A stretch of 64,000 nt of DNA from Promerops cafer (Eukaryota; Chordata; Aves; Passeriformes; Nectariniidae). The notes below the pieces were generated by a model. The model was given only the letters and a program-made list of their open reading frames with translations. It made no database searches and had not been told where the DNA came from. Of the stretch, positions 37,198 through 49,894 are shown one piece after another. How positions within the stretch are numbered: the first letter of the stretch is position 1; each line of letters begins with the position of its first letter. The translations under genes were made by a program, and so were the position numbers. The stretch covers positions 1,503,695 through 1,567,694 of the forward strand of contig VZSE01011604.1 of assembly GCA_013398275.1 (NCBI GenBank). Reading direction: 5' to 3'.

Positions 37198-38636
37198 CTT
37201 CATAGGGTTGTCTCGATGGAGGCAGGATCTCACTGGTTGGTAGAGAAAGATACTTTGAAGGATTGCACTATATGTGAAATACCCTTCTGAACGTTATACC
37301 TGCATATGGTTGAAACAGTTAGAAATCCTGTGGAGGGTTTATTTGGTTTTTGTTTAACTAAGCTCTGTGGAGAGCCGTCACAGTAACATACTGGATTATT
37401 TGTCAGGCTGAGACATCTGCTGGCACTGCCGAGGTGTAGGCTACAGCAGTGAGGTTTCCTATTGCATCATGCTGAAATCTCTCCAAAACATAATGGTATT
37501 TAGTAGTAAATGCCATTGTATAGAGATGAAACTGTATGAAATTCAAGATTGCAGGCTTTGTCTTCAAAAAGCTTAAGGATCTTAAGGATCTTTTTCTCCT
37601 GCAAAAGTTTTATAGCAAGACTGAGGGCTATTATTAACAGTGCTGCACCCGCAGAGAAAAGAAGCTGACAGAGGAGTGAAACCAGATTCTGGACTTCAGT
37701 GCAGCATATTATTAGGAGAACTCTATGTGCACCTTGTCAGTGCCTGTCCTGTTAGAAATTGAATTTAGGTGTGTAACTGATATACTTAAAAGCCTGCTAA
37801 TGGTATTTCAATGCTTTAAACTATGTACTTGTTTTGCTTAGTATTTTGCATGAAGTGCCTCATTTTATACATCTTAGGCTACATAGGACACCTTTGCAAC
37901 TGTTTGCTTATTCAGGGATAGCTTGAGATTACTCTTAATCATTCGTCCCATGTTACAATCACCTGAAAACTTAATGATCTTGCACACTAATAGCTTTGTC
38001 TAAATTGCTAATAAATTAGCACCCTCAGGGACCAAGCCATATGGACTTCCACTGAATATATGCCTCGACTTTCTTCCCTTTCTGCTTTTCACCATGCTAA
38101 ACAATCGTTGTTAGTTGCTGTATTTACTCCCTGACTCTGTGGTCAGGGTCTGTCTTTTATGTCTCCTACATCCAACCCCTAAGCTTTTACTTGACAGCCA
38201 TCTGACACCCTTCAGCTTGGTACTTTAGATGAATGATAAAATTTAAAAGCCTTTGTAATTCGGCCTCTCCCTCTTTATACTCCTACTTCTGTGGTTCCCT
38301 TGTGATTGCTCAAGAAGTGTTTTCGATATGTCCTCTCCAAACAGGATAAGAATCTGGAGGATGGAATGAAATTTAAATTGCAGCTCTGTCTCAAGATCGC
38401 TAAAAATAGCAGGAAAATTATTGTAGACTTTGTCCAAGCAAAGCAAAGCTTAGATTGTTGAAAATGCATCAACTAGCTGACATACAGAGACGATGGTGTA
38501 ACTTAGAGAAGGTGTGTCTTAGTAGTAGTGTAGTAGCTGTTAAATACAAAAATTGAGGGAAATTGCCATAAAGAAGAAAGAAAATTGAAAGGAAGAAATC
38601 TGTTTGTGGGGTGATGTGGGCTTTTTTTCCTTTCGG

Positions 38637-38653
38637 TTTTTTTTTTTTTTTTT
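38637..38653. repeat. Poly(T) run
   Basis: Seventeen consecutive T residues, about 1.6 kb before the exon B acceptor. Too far from the exon to act as its polypyrimidine tract. Confidence 0.8.
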
Positions 38654-40277
38654 GACATGTGTTTAAACCTTGAAATCCTCTTGAGTACATTCTAAGTGAA
38701 GGCTAAGTGGCTGTTACTTTATAGTAAAGAGCCTACTGACTTTCAGTGAGAAACATGGTATTTCAGGTTACTAAATAGAGCTCAGGTGTAAGGGCATGAC
38801 CAGAAACCTGTTTAATTCTGAGCAGGTCTTTTGTTCACCCAACACTGAGAATGGAGGTCATCAGCATCCCAGTACAATTGCCATGTAAATGCCATGTTCA
38901 GATGTCATTATGGTTATCAAGGCATGTTGTTGGTGGACAGAAATTGAGTGATACTGTTTTAGATTATATCCTCAAGAAGTGTGATATTTGTACAATATAA
39001 TTTATGGTAGCTAAAAGAAAACAGTGCAGCTGGTTGCATGCTGCTTCTGATGGTTCATTTACCTAGAAAACATGGCAAAAGAATGAATATTGGAAAATAC
39101 AGTGTGTTGAAGCTGCACAGCACTGTGTGTTTGCCAGCTCCATCGCTTGTCTCTACTTTCCATCCCTGTCATGAAGAGTTTTGTGAGACAGAAAGTTTGA
39201 AGGCAGAAATGGTATATTTTGCCAGGCCAGTTGATACAGCTGGAAAATAAGGGCAAATTTTTGGCTGCACAAAGCTCTGTTTGGTCAGGAGTAGCTGTTC
39301 AGGCAGTGGCTGTGCTGTAACCAGAAGCAGATATCGATGTGTGTGTTCGTCAGCCCGCTGAACTCCTGATAGGGAGTGATGTAACTTGTGGCTAGGGAGT
39401 AATTACAGTGCTCTGCAAGAGGAGTTCAGAGAGTGGTTAGTGCAAAGGGCTTGCAGAGTTCTCCTGTCTTGCAGAGTAATTATGATCATTAAGGAGGAAT
39501 GATTGAGCACAAGTTATTTATTTACAGTGAGGTAAGGTAGCGTATATAGAAAGGTTGGTGCCCTTTTTAGGGACTGATGTTCCTCCAGCCAGCCACACCA
39601 CATCCTTGGTTGATTTAATTTATACTCTTTAAGGTAGAAGTCTATCTATCACACTGCAAGATGCAAGGATACAGATAGATCTTTTTATATGAAAGTCCTT
39701 GGACTGCCCTTCAAAATACCATATCACAAAACTATGGTTGGATTTTTAACAAGATATAATGATCACTTGTATAATGATGTCTTCCAGGACTGCAGCACTT
39801 AGATTTTTTCCTTCTAAATTATTTCATCTTGCAAAGTATTTATTACAGTGTTGGACAATCTAAACTTGACACATTGCCAAGCCAAACTGAGGTATTTGTA
39901 AGTGATATGCTTTTGAAATATCTAGCAGTTTATCAGTAAGTGAAGTGGTGCTTCACATTAACATTGACATCATTAAAAATACCATCAAATTCTGGTTCAA
40001 TACATAAACACACATATATATAGTAAATACTGTAATATTTATTCTGTGTCCATAGCTTTTCACCTAGAAGACAAAACAAATGTCCATTGCTGGCTCTTAC
40101 TAGCTGTGGTTTTCTACTCTAAAAGAAATACATTATTTCTGCAATAATAATTTGCACTATAAAAATACAGTTAAATAATTATGTGATACTTTTACTGAAA
40201 CTTAGTCTTTGCTCTTGCCACATTTCCTTTGCATGAGGCTTCCAGATGTGTTACACTGCCTTTATTTTGTCTCTCAG

Positions 40278-40494
40278 ATGACGACGTGGACCTGGAGGCT
40301 TTGGTAAACGACATGAATTCCTCATTTGAAAGTTTATACTCTACGTGCAGCATGCAGTCGGAAACCACTCCGCTCCTTCAGAACGGCCAGCTGAACCGCA
40401 GCCAGCTGCCATCCCCGGGGACCGGCACCCTGCAGCCCATGTCCCCCAGGCAGAAGGTGCAGCGCTCCCAGCCGGTGCGCATCATGGCAGTCAG
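40278..40494 (+). CDS. GRB10: GRB10 coding exon B (acidic/DMN block, Ser-Pro region)
   Basis: A 217-base exon between a pyrimidine-rich acceptor (TTTGTCTCTCAG) and the donor TCAG/GTAGGG. With one base from exon A it starts Asp-Asp-Asp-Val-Asp-Leu-Glu, and its last two bases complete an Arg codon in exon C. Clear GRB10 signatures are DVDLEALVNDMN, SFESLYSTCSMQSE, PLLQNGQ and SPRQKVQRSQPVRI. The Ser-Pro at codon 40442 lines up with human Ser104, reported as an mTORC1 site in the N-terminal tail. It is GC-richer than its introns. Compared with mammals the middle (QLPSPGTGTLQPM) is diverged while both ends are well kept. The in-frame ATG at 40313 equals the initiator of short mammalian isoforms. 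This part of the protein is a disordered regulatory tail ahead of the RA-PH-BPS-SH2 domains. Confidence 0.97.
40313..40315 (+). promoter_or_regulatory. GRB10: Possible internal start codon for a short GRB10 isoform
   Basis: This ATG is in frame and begins Met-Asn-Ser-Ser-Phe-Glu-Ser. Known mammalian short forms begin at the equivalent position (human MNASLES; the mouse form is closely similar). The context ACGACATGA has A at -3 (ACG ACATG), which is favourable, but A rather than G at +4. It would be the first usable in-frame ATG if transcription began from an untranslated first exon. Confidence 0.5.
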
Positions 40495-43240
40495 GTAGGG
40501 ACAAGGCACTTACCTCCTTTTCCATATGTTGTCATGAACTGGCTTCAAAAGAACTGTATTTTAATATAGGAGATCCACTTTGGTAAGGAAGCTAATAGTG
40601 TTAGACTGGACTTTTGCATAGAGAAATGTACTAAGTAGGTGAAGGACATAATATTTCCACGTATTACCACCCTTCTTTTAGTCAAGGCTTGATGTTTCTG
40701 CAGTAGCTGATTTGTAGAAGTGTGTCATTGATACCAATTGGCAGAAGCTATATCCATACTTGGATTTTTTCCCAAACTGTTAAAACCAGTGCTCTCAAGT
40801 CTGGTGTCTACTGACAGTCTATAGGTTTTATTAAACATAAGAGATCATGTAGATAGATGAGGGTATGCTCATCTACTTTTGATATACAGAAAGTACATCT
40901 CTCTTTGTGGAGGTTTCCTGAATAGTTTAAGACCAACAAACAAAAAAGGAGCATGTTTTAGTTACTTACCTGCTCTTCCCAGAGCACTTCCAGCTAATTT
41001 GAGTGCCCTGTGTAAGTCATTACCAAAGAAGAAGTGTTAAAGTTGTCCCCTTGTTTTAAGGCTGAGCACTGGAATTCAGGCTTCAAGTGGAAAACTCCTG
41101 ATGGTGAAGGGAGAGTATATAGGTGATATACAGGTTCTTAAAATCTTTCTAGGCAGCAGGAGGAAGGGAGCTGCTGTCAGCATGAGTAGGCTAATTAATT
41201 CCTTTCCTGCTAGTTAACAGTTTCTTCTTTGAAGGAAGTGAAAAGTAATAATATAATAAAAGAAAAATTCCAAGTGTGGAAGGGGTGGCTTCTAACTCTT
41301 TACACTGATGTATTGCTTATAGGAATGGTATACTTAAGACAGGCAGCTTTTCTATTTGAATGGGTATGCAGTATACAACTAAGTCAGCTGATGGTGCCAT
41401 CAGTTGTACGGGTATTTCATAGTTAACCTCGAATGGGGCTGTACTAGAAAAATGTCCTCTCTGGAATACTATAGCTGTTCATGTTTTGTAAATATCTCAG
41501 TCAAAACATTTAAATTATTTGTGGTGTTTAAAAACTTAGCAACTCTTATTTTGAGAACACTCTGCCTTTTTGAAATCTGTGCTTCCATGCACACCAGAAC
41601 ATCCTGTGTTTATCAGCATCAAAGAAGGTAATGGCGAAGCTTCTATTTAGGGTTATCTGGATCTATCTTGTTTTCCACCAGAGCAGAGTGATTGACTGTG
41701 GTCTCCTAGGAGCACAGGTTTATGTGTGTATCAGTTACGAAGTAAATGATCCACTGGCAGCAGTACAGGCACAGCAGAGCACAGCACAGAGAATTCCCAG
41801 CTTCAGGAAACCACACCTTTCTAATTGTATTGAGTCTGTGGTTCCACTTCTTACAGTAGAGGTCAGTCAAAAACTTGCCGTACAGCACACTGTTGCACAG
41901 GTATGACATGTCTACTGGTCTGAAGAAATCTTACACTGTCATTTTACCCTGTGCTGTAGAGAACTGCACACATGGGGAGCACACAAAAAAAAATTGAAGC
42001 AGGTCAAGTAGTTGTTGGCATAGTTCACAGTTACAGTTGGAACCTCCTATTTATTGCAACTCCCCAGATCTGTAAGACTCATTCATGGAACACCAAGGCA
42101 ACTAAATTGCAGGACAAAGTTACCTGTGGAACATATTTCACAGTAGTTGAATTTTGTCATCTCCCAGGTTCTGGTACAGGCAAAGACAGTGAGAGTATCC
42201 AGAGTGGGAGATGCAGCCAGGGGCAAACCCAGCAGTTGTCTCCCAGGCAGCTCTGTTAAGGAGGCTGTGCTTGCTTGAAGGCATGCAGAAAAATGAGAGC
42301 AAACTGAGTTTTTAATGATCTGCCTTTCAAATCCAAGAGTTAGTGGATCTGGAAACTTTCATGATTGCCACTAGATGGTGCCTTCTGCTTAGGCATTGAA
42401 GGGCAGCCTGCTGCAGTCAGCTCGTGCATCTTCAGTGGTGATGCCCTGGCAGCAGGGAAACCAAAAGCCAGCTGTGCAGTCATGAATAGGTCTTACAGCT
42501 TTTCTGGTAGGCTTTAGTTTGTCCTTTGTTGGTGTGGGCACTGCAGGTGTACTGTAAAGTGGAACTTGAAACTCCATTACATGTAGACTCATGGAGCGTA
42601 CTTCGGTGGATGCAAACTTGTGAGAACAGTAACTGTGCAGTGGGCATAGGGTGGGAAGGTGTAATTCCAGCTTCTTGCTTATTGCTAAAGCTGTGTCTTT
42701 GCATTTTCATTTCTCCAGGAAATGCCCAGTTGCTTGGAGATAGAATCTGGTATTATAATGAAGTGACAATACTGGTTTAAGTCTCAGCTTAGAGAACTTT
42801 GCGGTGGGGTACATGTTTGTTTTCAAATCCACTTGGAATTTGGCTCTGAGTGACTGCCATTGTTTTCTCCTCTTTCACATTGGTTTGGAAGAGCTTTACT
42901 GACTTTCTGACACACACAGCTTAAGCTTGTAATCTAGTGCTTACAACAGTGAGTACAGATAGATATTTCTGTTTATTTTATTTGCACAGTTACCTCAGTT
43001 ACTCACACAAGTAATCAAATTATGAGCAACAAAACTAGCATAGATGCCTGACAGGTCATTTTTCACATGCAATTACCTACTTTGTGCTAGGAGTTGCTGT
43101 AGCTCTATAGTAGTTACCTAGAAAAAGAGTAGGTTTGGTTCCTTGTCTTTAGTATCATTATCACAAATGGTGGGGCAGGAGAGCCAGGTCTAGTGATGCC
43201 AGTTTGCTCCTCTTAATGCATAGTGCTTCTGTGTTTATAG
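40495..43240 (+). other. GRB10: GRB10 intron between coding exons B and C (2.7 kb)
   Basis: AT-rich intron bounded by a GTAGGG donor and a TGTTTATAG acceptor. No repeat copy, additional exon or RNA gene is visible. Open frames in this span are short and overlap on both strands. Confidence 0.9.
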
Positions 43241-43382
43241 GCGTCTTCAAGAAGAAGAACAGCAATTCCGAACATCCTCTCTGCCGGCCATCCCAAATCC
43301 CTTCCCAGAACTTTGTAGCCCCGCAAGCTCTCCAGTGCTGGCCCCTGGATCTTTACCTCAGAGTCAACCTGCTAATAAGCAT
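43241..43382 (+). CDS. GRB10: GRB10 coding exon C (proline-rich family signature)
   Basis: A 142-base exon. Its first base completes the Arg codon from exon B, then 47 full codons run to Asn-Lys-His, ending in phase 0 at the donor CAT/GTGAGT. It encodes RLQEEEQQFRTSSLPAIPNP followed by FPELCSPASSP. PAIPNPFPEL is the conserved proline-rich motif shared by GRB7, GRB10 and GRB14, and RLQEE plus FRTSSLP is closest to GRB10. In mammals the proline-rich tail of GRB10 binds the GYF-domain proteins GIGYF1 and GIGYF2. The mouse poly-proline run after this motif is absent here (GSLPQSQPANKH instead). The exon ends at the same residue as in mammals, where the next constitutive exon opens the Ras-associating domain with a DVKVFSEDG-type sequence. 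That exon is not in the window. Confidence 0.97.
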
Positions 43383-46300
43383 GTGAGTATGGGATGAAGC
43401 TTTGGGTCATCCATTCACGTGCAAACCAGCAGTGGACTACTTCAGTTTGAAGGCAGAAAGAAAGCTTCCGGATAAGTGAAAACACTTGTAGACTTTGTCT
43501 GTGAGTAGGGCAGCACTGGCCGAGAGAGTATCTTCAAATGGGCTTCAGACCTTTTTTGAAAAGTTTGTGAGAAAGAAGTGTAAAAATGAAGTAAGCCTCT
43601 TTCAGATAAATGCATGTTGTGAATAGAGCAGTAATGCTTAATATCCTTCAGATTTTGTTTTTCAACCTAAAGATTTACTAATTCTGAAGTCAAGTGAATT
43701 AGCTTAGAGTTGGATGAGGATCTGTGCCTTTTATACTGCATATTCTAGGTGCCACAAAAACACTGAACCTCTGAATTCTTTAAAGAAGTGGTGGTGCTTT
43801 ATTTGCTGTTTTTCATGAAGCTGCTCAAAAAGCAAAGGTGTTCTTAAAGCTCGTAACTAGGCACAGCTCATTGTAACGGGATTTAAGGGGAAGGTTGTCC
43901 CATGGAAAGCTGATGGAGTAATTTTCTGGTTTCTTGGCAGTTAAAATAGCCCAGACTGAGTTCTCACGTGGTCCAGAGCAGTAACCTCAGCAACACAGCA
44001 GTTTTTCTTCTCTGTCATACTCCACTCTATAAGACACAATCATCTTGTTTTGTATCATTCCTCAAGCTCACTTGAAGACTAAAGCTGGGCTCAAAAACCT
44101 TTATTTTGTAAACTGTGCTGACCTGCATGGGAATGAAAAGATGGGTTACTCTGACTATTGGCTTACAACAATTCTGTTCTTGAGTACCCAAAAATATAGA
44201 GAAGTTCTCTGTCACTGCTCAATTAGTTTGTAATTAGCTCCTGCATTCTTTCTGAGAGATAAAGGGCTTGGGTGGGCAGTTCAGCTACAAGCAGTAGACC
44301 CAAATGTGTGTCCTTGCATATTCTGTGTTGTCTTACAGTGCCATAAACAGCTGCCTACTTTCCTGAGAGACACAGTGCATCTCCACTGGTTTTACTGTAT
44401 TTCTTACGCATACAAGACAGCTAACCAAATCATGCCCTGGGAAAAAATTGAGCCATCCCATTGGGAATTTAGCACAGGGCCCTGTCAGAGACCCAGGTAC
44501 TGGATAAGCAGAGAGGCTGTTTTGCCAAGGCAGTGTTGATGTGACTCTGGGGAGATAAAACCAGTGCCTCCTGGCACTTGGCAGCAGGACAGCAGCATAG
44601 CTGTCTTTCTGAAATAAACTTTCGTTTCTGATGAACCTGTGTTTACCTCTCCAAATATTCCCCGGGTTCAGGGTTTCTTTGCCTTTTAACTCTGTGTTTT
44701 CCTAAAATTACCCAAACCACCCTAAACTTGGCTCTGTAAAACCTTAAGGAACCCTAAATTATGTGTGAGTCAGTTTTTGATGGAATTTAGAAACTAGTGG
44801 TTTAACAGCAGATAAATATAAAAATAACCAGTCTTTTAATGTATGTAAGAAGATGGCTATAAAGGCAGAATAGAAGATCTTTTATTTTCACAAGTTTTAC
44901 CTGATAATTTTTTAAAAAACTATTCTACCTTACTTCAAAATGAAAATTTTTGACAAATGTTTTGAAAGCCTAAAATGAAATAATTTATATTGTATTAGAT
45001 ATACTTGCTGCTCAATTTTTTAATCAAAGACAATCCATTTTAGTGGTAAAATGTTTTAGGGTACAAGCTGAGGAGGTAAAGCATGTTGGGCAATAATGTT
45101 TTCTTTTGTAGATGCAAATACACTGTTCATTTCAGCATATCAACTCATTGGAGGCAGTTGAGAAACACTGGCTTGGGGTGAGGGAAGAATAGAAAGAGGT
45201 CTTTTCCTCTCTGTGAAAGTATTTTGCTCTCTTTAATGAAGGGCTAGAGAAACAAAACTGAAAAAAACCTTCTAGTTTTAAAGTATTAATGGTAGAAGAG
45301 AGTAGGTTTGGTTTCTTCATGAAGGAAGAAAACTACCTCAATTTTAAACATGGAATATCATTGGATAACAAAATAATCTCTCTGTTCAGCCTCCTCGTCA
45401 TTTGTTTAACTCAGTTTTAGTTCCCTTCACAGGAGTCTGCTAAATACCATGAGTAAAAAAAAAAAATCAGTAACTTAAGAAATGTTATACATCTTTCCAA
45501 CTTCAACCCATTAAAAAAATGTAGAGTTTGGGAATTTGAGTAAATTATTTTAGGACATGCTCTGGCTGAGATAAATGTCCATCAATACAATACAAACTAC
45601 TGATTAATAAAACGAGTGGTGAGCTTAGTTAAAGGACTGCAATAGCAAGTTTTAATACCTGCAGTTAGGGAAAATAAGTTGTGCTTTAAGGAAAATATAA
45701 ATATAATGTTAAATGCTAACCAAGGTAAAACATCGAGATGCTTAATTTCAGGTTCTCTGCTTGCAAATTATGAACACAGATTAAAATTGGAGATGGGAAT
45801 GAGCCATTCTGTTTACATGGGATATATGAGGTCCAGTGAATTCCTTTGGTGCTTCTCGAGCATTTACAGATAAATAAGCAAATAGCAGTTCTGGCCAGCA
45901 GAGCTGCAGCTCTGATCACGCAGGGCATCACAGCACATCCATGGTGTGGAGGAAGTGTTACCTCTGGTCAGCTCATATTTGTGGCATTTGAGAGGGTCTC
46001 AGGTTAATGTAGCCTTTAGGGATTTCAGAAAGAAGTGAGTATTTTGTTTGTTGACCATGTGAAACAGTGGAGAGATCACTGGGAAGCTGGAGGGTCTGAT
46101 GACTTCATAAGAAAGGAAATGTTACTATTGTTCCTCCTGGAACACCTCAGTGTTATTTAATAATTGTAAAATACAACCCTGCAATGATAAAATCTACTAG
46201 TGGTTATGCAAGAGGAATTTAAAGATCCAGTCTTGTTAAACATAGAGGAGTCTCATGTCATATTGGCAAGCCTTAGGCATAAAGAAATGCCAGGTCTATT

Positions 46301-49300
46301 CAACTTTTACTAAAAGTTATACTTTTTCCCAGTATATTGTTCTCTATAAGGATGCGTGTGTGAATGAAAGAGTGAGTAAAGAAGCTTTCCGGTCATAAAG
46401 CTTGAATTATTTTTTTGGCTGAAAAAATGGATATTGTCTTTTCTCATATGCAAAATTTTATTCTGTATCTGGAGCCTGAGATACAAATTTCTTGTTGATT
46501 CTGAGTCTCTTCCTTATTTTTTTTGTGCAGTTGCCATTGCTTTTTTTAACAAGCAGTTCACAGTGTTGCTTTATGCACTGCTCTGCATTTGTTTCATGCT
46601 CTTGGCTCAGCAAAGAAAGGTAAAAACAGTAAAGCAGTGAAAAACTAATAAACCTTTCTAACTTTTTTGTGCTAGGTTCTTTTTCTGTCTTCTCATGGTG
46701 ACAAAGCATTTTCTTTATTGTACTCAAAAAAGTGCAAGAATTTCATATTTTTGAAAATATTTTTGCAAGATCTGTTGGGTAATGCTACTAATTTTCACCA
46801 CAGGAGGAAGCAGTATGCCACCTCTAACTCTGCTGCCAGTCAGGCACTGAATACTGCTTTTAAATGTGATGGCTGCAGCAGTGTACTGCAGCTGCTCCCC
46901 AGAAGACAGACAACAGTGGCAAATAACAGGTCTTCAGTACTAGCACAAAACTAAAAACACAAGTAGGCAAGTGGAATAGTCATTTAATGGGAGAAACAAT
47001 CTGGGAGGTAAATCTGGAGTATTAGGCTTATTGAAATCATTTCAGATTTGTTTGTTAGAGGGTTTTGTTGTTTTGTTTTTTTTTTTTTAATTCTGGATAA
47101 TCTTCTTCGCTTTAGAAAAAGAACTTGATCTTGTGGATAATTTTTTAATGAGCACACGAAGGTTTAGAAACTGGCACAAAATTTACTACAAAAAGACATA
47201 GAAGAGAATTAACTGTGAACTTTTAGGTTATATTTCAAAGGCTATCCTGCACTGACCAGCATCCACAGTGGCAGCATCTGTGCTATTAGGGTTGTATGAC
47301 CAAGCAAACCTGGTGATAGACATTCAGAAATTATTTGTAATTAAGAGATACATGCCTCTTTGGAGTTCAGCAGTATGATCCTTTATTATGGGTCTGCAGG
47401 TGGAAATGGCGCACTTTGAGCTTAGTTTTACAGCGAAAAATGTTAGATGTTGGGTTGTTGATAGTGAACAGCACATGGGTCTGGAAAAACTGGCACAGCT
47501 GAAGTTTTAGTAATGTAGCCAACCAGCTGGTGAGCACCTGGATGAAAAGTACCAACCAGTTGTGCTGTTGCGTCAGTAGCTACTTCAGTTGCTGGTGTGG
47601 TGAGTGAGACAGTGCAGATGTCTTGTGCTTGGAGAAACCATGATCCTTCAAGTGGGAGCTGACAAAGAACTCTTAAATGCTTGAGCTGAGAGCAGCATTT
47701 TCTGTGAGCTTGGACAGGAGGCTGACAGGAGAGGAGCTCTCTGATCAGTGCATGCCCAAGCATTCCCCTCTTCATCATGTGCCTGATTTTATCCTCTGAA
47801 GTATCATCCATCTGCCCATCACCACAGAGCCCAAAACTTCAGCTGACCTCTGAGAGCACTCCATGCATAGGAAGGGCAAGAAAAGGCAGGAGCAGGAAGG
47901 ACATGGTCTGTGTGACACCAGGGGCATTGCAAGACCACTTGATATTTTTCTCTCCCTTTTCCCTACATCTTTGTATGTAAGGCTCATGTACACCTACACA
48001 CACAAGATCACCCCATGTCTGAGGGGGGACAGTGGTTGCAGGCCAGGAGAAGGGACAGCTGAAAGTTTTTAAACTATTGTTTACTTAACAGGATAAATAC
48101 GTTTGTCTAAGAAAAATGGAAACCAAAAAATTACACCAAACCAAGACCAAACATTTGTCCAAAAGATTGCTAAAAACATCAGACAGCTACCTTACTGCCA
48201 ATTGAAGTCCATCTTTGTGTTGCTGGTATGAACGAAGAGCTAGTTGGTAACTTAGGTTATAATTTCTGGTTGTGTACAAATATTTTGGAAAGAGCATGCA
48301 ATAATTACATGTAGGTCACTGCAATGCCACAGGATATTAGGCTTAAGTATCTTGTGTGAGTCAATGAAGCTTTCAACTGTAAAAATAGGGCAAATTTCTC
48401 ACATCCCCCCTCTACACAGCCCAGGCAAACTTCCAAAAGCAGTTTGGTGTACCCAAATTATTTACTCTTTTCTAGCAAATTAAATTCACAAATGGGTATG
48501 AATTAATGTCATTCTTTTTTCTGGATTTAGTTACCCTTCAAGGGAACTTGTGTAAACAGACTTCTTAGTTTTTATTGTTCTAATTACATGTCATGCTGAA
48601 CATTTTTTTATTTTTCTTGCCATAAAACTTTTATATTGGCTCTTTTGAAGATGAGGATGTTGATTTTCTAAAGAGAAGCTGTATAAAAATATGAACTTCT
48701 GTATAATGCAGGCATTATGTACTTAAGTTAGATTTTGCGTGTGTCACAGCAAATGTTGTACTTGATTGTTCAGTGGAACAATCTTTAGCAGCAAGACATT
48801 TTGAAAATAAATACTGACATCTCAGTGAATCAGCAGGGCACTACTTTCTCTAAACAGGCCAGATCTATAGCTGGGTATAATCTGGTCATTTTCTTGGGTC
48901 CAAGTCCAGGCATTCCCTTTGGCCCAGCTGTAAAACATGGGTTTTCATGAGTATCTGCCATGACACATCATGTTGTTTCTCTCAAATCTTTCTTTGAAGC
49001 AAGTCTCTTACGCTAAGTAAATATATCGTGCATAAATTGTTCTGCAGCATGTTTAACTCAGATGCCTTTTTTAAAGGCAGTTGCAATTGTGTTTGGAAAA
49101 AATAGGTAAAGAGCAGGCCTCTGCTGCAGGGCCGTGATCTAACTGCATGAGAGCAGGCCTTTGGGTGCCCCTCTCTCATTTGGAGAAATAATGCTTTCCT
49201 GGACTAAACAAGCTAAATTTGATGGGCAGTGTAGGAGAGATGTTGCATTACTTGTCATCTTGTCTCCTCTCTCATAGAAATAAGTTGTCCTGAAATCTGG

Positions 49301-49750
49301 GTGGGGGTGAGTTCACATCATTCTGAAAGTTGCTTTTACTCATTACTGAAGAAGAGAGTGATGAATATCTGAGGTCTAACAAGCCTTCTGGACTAAGCTA
49401 AAGACCAGCAGCCCTTGGTGCTGTCAGTGCTGGTCACCAGGTGGGTCTGCAGGCTCTGCAGCTGGAGCCCTGCACATGGCCTGCTGAGGACTGGGATCAG
49501 CACAGAGGCAAAGCTGCTCTTTCTCCTTCCTCATGCTTCTTACAGCAGGAAGCTTTGTGGTAGAAAAAAATTAGTCTCTTTGTTCTAGCTTTTTGGAAAG
49601 TGCCAGAACAGTAGTTACAGTCCCAACATGAATTACTGGAAATATTAAGGGCATCTCATGCTCAAACCCAAGACTATGTTGTTTGCTGGGATTTTTTTGT
49701 TTCTAATGACACAAAGCTGGCCCAGCTCCCAGGAGCGTTTTGGCTCCCTA

Positions 49751-49894
49751 CCCGGAAGTGATGCTCCGGCTGCGGGGGTGTGCTGGGAGGAGGGCTGTGT
49801 GGTCAGGACCAGCGGGGAACGCACTGTCCATCCCACAGTGGTCTGGCACACAGGGCAGGATGGAACTGACCTGGCCCGAGCCTGCCTTGCTCCG
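49751..49894. promoter_or_regulatory. Small CpG-containing patch with an ETS-like site
   Basis: About seven CpGs in some 145 bases, starting with CCCGGAAGTG, which contains a consensus ETS-family core (CCGGAAGTG). It stands out from the AT-rich intron, but this is weak evidence for a regulatory element. Confidence 0.25.

Larger units (their letters stand above)
13755..40277 (+). other. GRB10: GRB10 intron between coding exons A and B (26.5 kb)
   Basis: Bounded by the donor at 13755 and the acceptor ending at 40277. It is mostly AT-rich single-copy sequence with no supported extra GRB10 exon. Notable contents are listed separately: a minus-strand hydrophobic ORF (14443-14877), a CpG-rich patch (21053-21240), a perfect hairpin (22732-22768), a poly(A) run (25438-25461) and an AAT repeat (about 30807-30833). 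Low-complexity AT sequence lies around 19770-19815, a run of nine G at 24518-24526, and T runs at 37183-37197 and 38637-38653. I see no CR1 copy in it, which is low repeat content even for a bird intron of this length. Confidence 0.85.

Noticed and set aside
44540..44640. mRNA-end-like AATAAACTTTCG near 44615
   Set aside because: No upstream exon, no partner gene and no other termination signal.
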